DNA of 64,000 nt. It comes from Fidelibacterota bacterium. Its GTDB lineage: Bacteria > Marinisomatota > Marinisomatia > Marinisomatales > S15-B10. Within the stretch, counting starts at the first letter, position 1. Every line of letters begins with the position of its first letter. The notes under the pieces were generated by a model that saw only the letters and a list, made by a program, of their open reading frames with translations, ran no database searches and was not told the origin of the DNA. Positions 54,425 through 60,558 of the stretch are shown here, piece by piece. The stretch lies in NCBI GenBank assembly GCA_002715465.1, contig PAYY01000005.1, forward strand, positions 5,361 through 69,360. Direction: 5' to 3'. A program made the position numbers and the translations under genes.

Positions 54425-54879
54425 GTAATACTTATTATTGCTTTTGTTATAACACCTGAATATAATCCGGCTATTAAATCATCGGACATAATACCTAGAC
54501 CTCCCTCTAATTTTTCAAATCTATTAACAGGATAAATTTTAAATATATCGAATAGTCTAAATATTATGAATGCGGTTAATAACCAGATTGCAATTTTAGG
54601 TACAAAAAGCAATGCTACCCACATCCCAACACATTCATCAATAATTATATAAGAAGGATCTTTAACGTTATTTTTTCTCTCAATAAAGCCAGTTGAAAAA
54701 ACACCAATTGTAAAGATTAACAATAAAATAAAAATTAGATTAAGAGTTTTTATATCTGGTAAATAGATCCAGCCAAGAACAGCTACAAGACTTCCCATGG
54801 TTCCTGGTGCAAATGGAAAGTATCCTAAACGAAAACAAGTTGAAAAGAAATCCGCACCAAAAAAAATAATTGTTTTCAC
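54421..54879 (-). CDS. pgpA: Phosphatidylglycerophosphatase A
   Basis: 152 aa. GYFPFAPGTMGSLVAVLGWIYLP at the start, IIIDECVGMWVALLF (metal-binding Asp/Glu) and DIFKIYPVNRFEKLEGGLGIMSDDLIAGLYSG at the end are PgpA signatures; three or four membrane helices. Dephosphorylates phosphatidylglycerophosphate, the step after PgsA. GTG start overlaps the pgsA stop (GTGA). Confidence 0.94.
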   Translation of the reverse strand: MKTIIFFGADFFSTCFRLGYFPFAPGTMGSLVAVLGWIYLPDIKTLNLIFILLLIFTIGVFSTGFIERKNNVKDPSYIIIDECVGMWVALLFVPKIAIWLLTAFIIFRLFDIFKIYPVNRFEKLEGGLGIMSDDLIAGLYSGVITKAIISIT

Positions 54880-55472
54880 ATATTACGCTTTGAATTACCT
54901 ATAAACAAACGAATGGCATATCTATTGACATATAGATAATTTATCCCAGTGTAAACTGTAAATATTGTGGTTAATAATACACAATGCCAAATTAGATTAA
55001 ATCTATCAATAAATTCTATATAAATTGAATTGTTGAAATCTGGAAAGTTTTTAAAAGTTAAATAAATTAAAATTATAACTATTGAAATAAGTTGAATTCC
55101 TGTTTTTGCCTTTGCTACTTTACTTGTTACTAAACTTATTCCTTGATTGATAAAGACCATCCTCAAGCCAGTAACAAATAAATCCCTAAAAATAATCAAG
55201 ATGACCATCCAAAAAGGTATTTTCCCCAATAGGGCAAAAGAAAGGAATGAAGAAACAACAAGAATTTTATCAGCTAATGGATCTAAAAACTCACCAGCTT
55301 TTGAGACAAGATCCTTTTTTCTTGCAATATGCCCATCAAAAGCATCTGTAATAGCTGCAATTATAAAAATTATTAGAGCAAAAAGTTTTGACCATGGAGA
55401 TTCATAAAATAAAAAAAGTATGAAAAGAGGAGTTAATAAAATCCTGCCAATAGTAAGTACATTAGGAAGCAT
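54876..55472 (-). CDS. pgsA: CDP-diacylglycerol--glycerol-3-phosphate 3-phosphatidyltransferase
   Basis: 198 aa. LPNVLTIGRILLTPLFIL opening and the complete signature Asp46-Gly47-x2-Ala50-Arg51-x8-Gly60-x3-Asp64-x3-Asp68. Uses glycerol-3-phosphate from GpsA; its product goes to PgpA encoded immediately downstream. TGA stop, one-base overlap with recR. Confidence 0.93.
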   Translation of the reverse strand: MLPNVLTIGRILLTPLFILFLFYESPWSKLFALIIFIIAAITDAFDGHIARKKDLVSKAGEFLDPLADKILVVSSFLSFALLGKIPFWMVILIIFRDLFVTGLRMVFINQGISLVTSKVAKAKTGIQLISIVIILIYLTFKNFPDFNNSIYIEFIDRFNLIWHCVLLTTIFTVYTGINYLYVNRYAIRLFIGNSKRNM

Positions 55473-56065
55473 TATATTTCTCTCCGACCTTCAAGTGCAC
55501 TCACAAGTGTTGCTTCATCTGTATACTCTAAATCACCTCCCACAGGTATTCCACTAGCTAATCGAGTAATTTTTACATCTTTTTCTTTTAATACTTTTGC
55601 TAAATACAATGCGGTGGTTTCACCTTCTGAACTTGGATTTGTCGCAAGTATAATTTCCTCTGTTCCAGTAATTTTATCAAGAAGAGTAGAAATATGAAGT
55701 TTTTCTGGTCCAATTCCATCTAAAGGGGATAAAACCCCTCCTAAAACATGATATTTACCATTATAATGTTTAGTTTTTTCAAAAGCTACCAGATCAGTTG
55801 TATCCTCCACTACACATATTAACATATTATTTCTATTCTCATCAGAACAGATGGAACAGGGTATAATTTCAGAAATATTATGACATGTTGGGCATTCATG
55901 TATTTGTGCTTTTACGTCACTAATTGCTTGAGAAAGTTCTTCTGCCCATAGATTTTTTGACTTTAATAAAAAGAAAGCCATTCTCTCTGCAGTTTTTTTA
56001 CCAATTCCTGGGAACTCAGATAAGCCCAATACAAGTCTGTTAAATGATTCAGGTAAACCGTTCAC
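55472..56065 (-). CDS. recR: Recombination protein RecR
   Basis: 197 aa. Helix-hairpin-helix LSEFPGIGKKTAERMAFFLL, zinc finger CPTCHNISEIIPCSIC, Toprim core ICVVEDTTDLVAFEKT with YHVLGGVLSPLDGIGPE and ILATNPSSEGETTALYLA. Loads RecA at gaps with RecO. GTG start overlaps the stop of the YbaB gene by one base, in the conserved dnaX-ybaB-recR order. Confidence 0.96.
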   Translation of the reverse strand: MNGLPESFNRLVLGLSEFPGIGKKTAERMAFFLLKSKNLWAEELSQAISDVKAQIHECPTCHNISEIIPCSICSDENRNNMLICVVEDTTDLVAFEKTKHYNGKYHVLGGVLSPLDGIGPEKLHISTLLDKITGTEEIILATNPSSEGETTALYLAKVLKEKDVKITRLASGIPVGGDLEYTDEATLVSALEGRREI

Positions 56066-56403
56066 TAAGAATCACTTTGTAAATTCAAATTACCTAATTC
56101 ACTCATCATACTACCAGATACTGAAGACATTTTTTTCTGTGATGCTTTATTAGCCTTTTTCACACCTTGATTAACAGCTGCTACAACAAGGTCTTCAATC
56201 ATCTCTATATCATCACCCAACAAATCAGGATCAATTTTTAAGGATAATAATTCATATTTACCATTAATTTTTGCTTCAACCATACCACCTCCAGCCTGAC
56301 CGATTAAAACTAATTTTTCAAGTTCAGCTTGAGTTTCCTCAATCTTTTTCTGTACATTTTTCGCTTGTTTTAAAATATTTTGAAAATTTCCTTTACCAAA
56401 CAT
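56065..56403 (-). CDS. YbaB/EbfC nucleoid-associated protein
   Basis: 112 aa. Two long helices flank a beta sheet: FQNILKQAKNVQKKIEETQAELEKL, GGGMVEAKINGKYELLSLKIDPDLL, EMIEDLVVAAVNQGVKKANKASQKKM. DNA-binding dimer. Sits between dnaX (8 bases) and recR as in most bacteria. Confidence 0.94.
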   Translation of the reverse strand: MFGKGNFQNILKQAKNVQKKIEETQAELEKLVLIGQAGGGMVEAKINGKYELLSLKIDPDLLGDDIEMIEDLVVAAVNQGVKKANKASQKKMSSVSGSMMSELGNLNLQSDS

Positions 56404-56411
56404 TTTCTCTC

Positions 56412-58136
56412 CTATTTATCTTTAAATTTTAATTCTCCACCAAATACTTCTAGCATTTTTTTTGTCACTAAATTTTTTTCCTTATTATCCTCTGATAATT
56501 TTTTTTCACTTATTACGAAATCAACCCTTAATTCCTTGTTTAAAATATTATTTAAACTTTTTTCAATTTTTCTTGAATTCTTCTTTAAAACTTCAATTTG
56601 AAATTTATTACTTTTTGAAAAAGCTATAATAATTTTAGATCCAACAACTTCTATTGGTTTACCACTAGATAAAAAAGTCCCAATAGAAGCTCCACTTTCA
56701 GATACTTTTGAAAGTAGAGATTTCCAATTTTTAGAAACTTCTTCTAACAATTCAATTGAGTCAGCTGATGATTCAATTTTAGCTTCAGGATTTATTTTTT
56801 TAGTTTTTTTCTTTAGATTATCAGTGTTTTTGTAATTAACACTAGAAGTATTTAATTCTTCATCAGAAACTAATAAATCGTTTCCATCCTTTTTTTTCAG
56901 CTTTTGACTTTCCTCATTATTATTAACCAAGTTTTCTATTACAATTTCTTTTTTATCGATAATATTTTCAGTTTTCTTTAAATCGATTGAAGTATTTGAT
57001 TCAATATTTGTTGTAGATAGTTTTTCAATTAGGTCTTCAATGATTATTGACGAGTCCATCTCTAATAATTTTAACATCATTACTTCTACATATACCTTAG
57101 TTTGTTCTATATGTTTTAGTTCAGATTCCATTTTACTCGAAATATCTAGAATTCGAATGATATCTCGAGAGTTCCATTTTGTGGAATTTTCCTTGTATTG
57201 AGATTTTAAATCTGATGTCATATCTAAAATTTCTTCTCCTTCATCAATAGTAGAAATTAATAGGTTTAGTAAATGACTATTAAAACCTCTAATAAAATCA
57301 CTCAAAGAATAACCGCTTACATAAATTTGATTTAGAATTTTTAATAAAGAATTTCTGTTTTTAGATAATAATGAATTAGAAACTTTAAAGAATATATCTA
57401 CTGGTATGATTCTAAGCATTTCAATAGCATCCTTCATCGTGATATTATTGCCAGAAAATGCTAGAAGTTGATCTGTTAAACTTAAAGCATCTCTTAAACT
57501 CCCATCTGAATTATTTCCAATTAAAGTAAATACTTCATCCTCAATAGAAAAATTTTCTTTTTTTGCAATATTATTTAAACATTCATTAATAGTTTTTACA
57601 GAAATTCTATGAAAATCATATCTTTGACATCGGGAGATTATAGTTGGTAAAACCTTATTCGATTCTGTTGTAGCAAAAATAAATTTTACATGTGCTGGAG
57701 GTTCTTCAAGAGTTTTAAGTAATGCGTTAAAGGCTGCTTGAGTTAACATATGCACTTCATCAATTATGAAAATTTTATATCGTGAATTCATAGGTGAGTA
57801 TTTTACAAGATCCCTCAAATTTCGTATTTCATCTATGCCTCGATTTGATGCACCATCAATTTCTATAACATCCATATTACGTGAAGATGATATTTCTTCA
57901 CAATTGTTACATCCATTACAAGGGTTACCACTATTCCTTTCAATGCAATTTAATGCTTTTGCTAAAACACGAGCTGTTGTTGTCTTTCCAACACCTCTAG
58001 GACCACAAAATAAATAGGCATGTGCAATCCTATCTTTTTTAAATGAATTTAAAATTGTTTGTGTAACATGTTCTTGACCTAGAATGTCATGGAATGTTTC
58101 GGGTCTATATTTTCTTGCTAATACTAAGTAACTCAT
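56412..58136 (-). CDS. dnaX: DNA polymerase III subunit tau (and probably gamma)
   Basis: 574 aa clamp-loader ATPase. Walker A GPRGVGKTT (45-53), zinc module CIERNSGNPCNGCNNC (64-79), Walker B FIIDEVHML (123-131), sensor-1 FIFATTESNKVLPTI. Domain III to about 360, then a Lys/Ser-rich linker and a short tau-specific C-terminus. A run of eight A residues at codons 414-416 followed by quick stops in both other frames suggests a short gamma-like product is also made. Confidence 0.95.
   Translation of the reverse strand: MSYLVLARKYRPETFHDILGQEHVTQTILNSFKKDRIAHAYLFCGPRGVGKTTTARVLAKALNCIERNSGNPCNGCNNCEEISSSRNMDVIEIDGASNRGIDEIRNLRDLVKYSPMNSRYKIFIIDEVHMLTQAAFNALLKTLEEPPAHVKFIFATTESNKVLPTIISRCQRYDFHRISVKTINECLNNIAKKENFSIEDEVFTLIGNNSDGSLRDALSLTDQLLAFSGNNITMKDAIEMLRIIPVDIFFKVSNSLLSKNRNSLLKILNQIYVSGYSLSDFIRGFNSHLLNLLISTIDEGEEILDMTSDLKSQYKENSTKWNSRDIIRILDISSKMESELKHIEQTKVYVEVMMLKLLEMDSSIIIEDLIEKLSTTNIESNTSIDLKKTENIIDKKEIVIENLVNNNEESQKLKKKDGNDLLVSDEELNTSSVNYKNTDNLKKKTKKINPEAKIESSADSIELLEEVSKNWKSLLSKVSESGASIGTFLSSGKPIEVVGSKIIIAFSKSNKFQIEVLKKNSRKIEKSLNNILNKELRVDFVISEKKLSEDNKEKNLVTKKMLEVFGGELKFKDK
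56889..56915 (-). other. Probable programmed frameshift site in dnaX
   Basis: The zero-frame codons 414-416 are AAA AAA AAG, i.e. the A-AAA-AAG heptamer used for -1 shifting in E. coli dnaX. A Shine-Dalgarno-like GAGGA (56911-56915) lies about 15 bases upstream. A weak GGAAAC/GTTTCT hairpin follows. A -1 shift adds eight codons before TGA, giving about 424 aa (E. coli gamma: 431). A +1 shift stops after five codons. Confidence 0.5.
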
Positions 58137-58323
58137 TTTTACCTTTGCGAGTTATAAAGGTATCTAATTTACTCGACCATTCAATGTAAGTTATTTCTAC
58201 CAAAATGTGATAGAGTACTTTAAAACTAGTTAATTAAATTCTGTACTATTAAAAACAATTGATAAGTTAATTAGAATTAATAGTTGTAGTAAACATAAGT
58301 ATAAAGAATTTTAACTTTAAGCA

Positions 58324-58923
58324 TTGAATAAAAATAATACATATGAGTCAGCATGGAATGATGAAGATGCTGAATGGTATTCAAAAAATTGTGGAGAACA
58401 TTTATCCACAATTTTATCAGTTCAATTGGCAAATTTAAAACCTTCTGATGTCGTATTAGATATTGGATGCGGAAGTGGTAATTCATGCCGAAAAGCTGCG
58501 GAATTTACAGTTACTGGCAAGGTAATTGGTATAGATCCAACTCCAGGAATGATTAGAATTGCGAAAAGGTTGTCAAAAAAAGAAATTTTACAAAACCGTA
58601 TTAATTATTTTTATGGTTATGCCGAGGATATTCCATTTAGCAACAAGTCTGTTGATGTAGTATTAGCTATAAATTCCATTTTTCACTGGGGTAATATAAA
58701 AAAAGGTATTTTGGAAACATTTAGAGTTTTAAAAAGTAATAAATTTTTTTTTATTGCTGATCAATTAAAAAATGATAATACGATGAATGCTAAGGGGAAA
58801 TTAGCTTACGCAGAGAATATGATATTATTATTGAAAAATTTAGGTTTTAATAAAAGTTCTTATAAAATATATAACATAAAGAATGATCAAATGATATTTT
58901 TTTCTTCAAAAAAGGTCGATTAA
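58324..58923 (+). CDS. Class I SAM-dependent methyltransferase
   Basis: 199 aa from TTG 58324; no in-frame ATG precedes the conserved part, and upstream ATGs at 58343-58361 are in another frame. Motif I VLDIGCGSGNS (44-54), GIDPTPGMIRIAKRL (motif II acidic end), AEDIPFSNKSVDVVLAINSIFHW and a FRVLKSNKFFFIADQ strand match Methyltransf_11-type (UbiE-like) enzymes. The C-terminus is short. Substrate unknown. Plus-strand gene divergent from dnaX and convergent with the 142-aa gene, 6 bases from its stop. Confidence 0.85.
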   Translation: MNKNNTYESAWNDEDAEWYSKNCGEHLSTILSVQLANLKPSDVVLDIGCGSGNSCRKAAEFTVTGKVIGIDPTPGMIRIAKRLSKKEILQNRINYFYGYAEDIPFSNKSVDVVLAINSIFHWGNIKKGILETFRVLKSNKFFFIADQLKNDNTMNAKGKLAYAENMILLLKNLGFNKSSYKIYNIKNDQMIFFSSKKVD

Positions 58924-58929
58924 AAAAAC

Positions 58930-59358
58930 TTATTTACTATTTTTCTTTTTTCTTCTAAAAAAACCTTTTTTTGCTGGTTTCTCTTCTTTTTTTGATTTTT
59001 TCTCAGATATAGTTTCTTTTACAGGCGAATCACCTTGGGCTTCTAATCGTTTTTCCCAATCACTCATTTCTTCTTCAGCAGCAGTTTTTGAAGGTTTTTT
59101 AGATTCTGATATATTTTCCTCACCTTTTTCGATAAGTTCTTTAAGTTTTTCATTTCTTTCTGCGGATTGTGATTTTAACATATCAAGTAATGTTGTTACC
59201 TCATCATTGAAATCAGCAACTGTTTTTTCTAGTCGCCTCATCAATTCTTCTAAAAATTCTTCTCCATACCCTGGCGCAATACCATCAGTTAATTGATTGA
59301 TTTTAGCCATTAAAAATTCTTTTTGTGCGTCTACATTGACTTCTTGTTCTTCAACCAT
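58930..59358 (-). CDS. Small charged helical protein, paralogue of the gene at 15977-16303
   Basis: 142 aa from ATG 59358, which has GGAGG seven bases upstream; a TTG one codon earlier is unlikely. The N-terminal helix pair (MAKINQLTDGIAPGYGEEFLEELMRRLEKTV...) and the EEMSDWEKRLEA motif match the 108-aa protein near 16 kb. It differs by a Lys-rich C-terminal tail (KKGFFRRKKK), which could contact nucleic acid or membrane. No signal peptide. Function unknown. It ends the minus-strand operon that holds the selenoprotein. Confidence 0.75.
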   Translation of the reverse strand: MVEEQEVNVDAQKEFLMAKINQLTDGIAPGYGEEFLEELMRRLEKTVADFNDEVTTLLDMLKSQSAERNEKLKELIEKGEENISESKKPSKTAAEEEMSDWEKRLEAQGDSPVKETISEKKSKKEEKPAKKGFFRRKKKNSK

Positions 59359-59424
59359 CAATTGCCCTCCAATAATTAGATATACTAAAAGAATATATAT
59401 GTTTCAATTGTTTTTTACCAATTT

Positions 59425-60186
59425 TTAAGGAATTAAAGAAATTACTTTTTTTGGAGATGCAAGTACAGATACAGCTTCAAAAATTTCTCTACCTGTAAAT
59501 AAACCTACACCAAGACCAAAAAATCTATTATACCAAATCATATCAATTCTAGGACGTTTTTGTATGTTCCAAATTTCAGCAAAGGTTAATCCTAAAGATG
59601 CTCCAATACCAAAAGCTAACATTTTTTTCCATAAAAGCCCATCATCTAATAATGGTTTATATGATATTGATTCCAAATCTTCTAATGAAAACTGCATTTT
59701 TTTTATTGGTGATTGAAAATCGATTGTATTTTTTGTGTAATTAAGAAATGTACCAGTAAATAACTTCCCATTTTTATGTTTAATTAAACAATAAGCTCCT
59801 AATGGAATATCATCCATGACATTATAATCTTGCAAAAAACTTAATAAATCCAATTGTTTTTGACGGTTTTCATTAGATATATATGGATGACTACCAGCTT
59901 TATATTTTAAACGTTGGAGTTGAAGCCACGAATATCTTCTCTTTTTAATTTTTCTTCTATTATTTTCAGAATAAATAATTTTTGCCATATAACGATTTTC
60001 AGATAACTTATAAAATTGTGCACTTTCAAAATTATTTATATCAGGAAACAATCCAATTAAGGAATTTTCTGCCGCATCAATAGATGAGCCCACTTTTATT
60101 GACAAAACAATAATATCCTTATTGTTTTCAGCAATAAGAAATTGGGATATAATAAAAGTATATATAAAATATTTATTTAGATTCAA
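59425..60186 (-). CDS. Uncharacterised exported protein
   Basis: 253 aa. Signal peptide (MNLNKYFIYTFIISQFLIA, then ENNKD). Middle: RRYSWLQLQRLKYKAGSHPYISNENRQKQLDLLSFL; then a small beta region (LGAYCLIKHKNGKLFTGTFLNYTKNTIDFQ) reminiscent of Sm-like barrels; C-terminal hydrophobic segments (KKMLAFGIGASLGLTFAEIW, FFGLGVGLFTGREIF). No family recognised. The start is TTG 60186, inside the selenoprotein gene (14-base overlap), so it is probably translated by coupling. Confidence 0.65.
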   Translation of the reverse strand: MNLNKYFIYTFIISQFLIAENNKDIIVLSIKVGSSIDAAENSLIGLFPDINNFESAQFYKLSENRYMAKIIYSENNRRKIKKRRYSWLQLQRLKYKAGSHPYISNENRQKQLDLLSFLQDYNVMDDIPLGAYCLIKHKNGKLFTGTFLNYTKNTIDFQSPIKKMQFSLEDLESISYKPLLDDGLLWKKMLAFGIGASLGLTFAEIWNIQKRPRIDMIWYNRFFGLGVGLFTGREIFEAVSVLASPKKVISLIP

Positions 60187-60403
60187 GTAGCTTTATTATT
60201 TCACCATCTTCTGGGAACCGATCCAAAAGTTTTTTTGAAAAAATTAATTTACTTTCTAATGCAATTTCAAATACGCCACCGCCTGAAGGAATAAAGGTCA
60301 ATTGTTTAATATCAGTACCATACTTCTCAAGAATTTCGCTTGCCAAACTGGAAGCCTTGGGGAGGTAATTTCACTGGTTACAATATTCGATGGATATTTT
60401 CAT
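60173..60403 (-). CDS. SelW-like (Rdx family) selenoprotein with in-frame UGA
   Basis: 76 aa read from ATG 60403 (AGGAG nine bases before) to TAA 60173, if the UGA at 60373-60371 is read as selenocysteine. The N-terminus is MKISIEYCNQ-U-NYLPKAS, i.e. a C-x-x-U redox motif (Cys8, Sec11) at the end of the first beta strand, exactly where SelW/SelT/SelH-type proteins carry it. The family wording continues after the UGA: FIPSGGGVFEIALESKLIFSKKLLDRFPEDGEIIKLL. Without UGA readthrough the gene would encode only 10 residues, so conservation of the rest is strong evidence. Thioredoxin-like fold, presumed redox role. It is coupled to the genes on both sides. Confidence 0.88.
60328..60359 (-). promoter_or_regulatory. 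Candidate bacterial SECIS element
   Basis: Immediately after the UGA the mRNA can fold: lower stem CAAG/CUUG (60359-60356 with 60331-60328), an internal loop, and upper stem GCUUCC/GG-C-AAGC (60355-60350 with 60344-60338, one bulged C). The apical loop AGUUU has G in its second position. The loop begins 21 bases past the UGA, inside the window reported for bacterial SECIS hairpins (SelB/Sec-tRNA recruiting). Confidence 0.6.
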
Positions 60404-60411
60404 AATTTCTC

Positions 60412-60552
60412 CTATTTATAAAAAGAACACACCCAAAACACACCAAAAATAGCAAGGAGAATTGATAGTGCTATTAAAAACTTAGCAGCTTTATCAAAAC
60501 CCTTCCTTCCAGAATCAAATTTTAATACAGTTTTTAAGTCATTATTCTTCAT
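60412..60552 (-). CDS. Single-pass membrane peptide of 46 aa
   Basis: ATG 60552 to TAG 60412. A charged N-terminus (MKNNDLKTVLKFDSGRKGFD) and one hydrophobic helix (about 24-42). No homology recognised. It starts 6 bases after the stop of the FecR gene and ends 8 bases before the selenoprotein start; its stop overlaps the AGGAG site of that gene. The perfect operon packing is the main argument that it is real. Confidence 0.6.
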   Translation of the reverse strand: MKNNDLKTVLKFDSGRKGFDKAAKFLIALSILLAIFGVFWVCSFYK

Positions 60553-60558
60553 AAAATG

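Noticed and set aside
60371..60373. UGA in the SelW-like gene as a pseudogene stop or a UGA-Trp code
   Set aside because: The frame is intact and family-like on both sides and the position is the known Sec site; other genes in the window end in UGA, so it is not reassigned to Trp or Gly.
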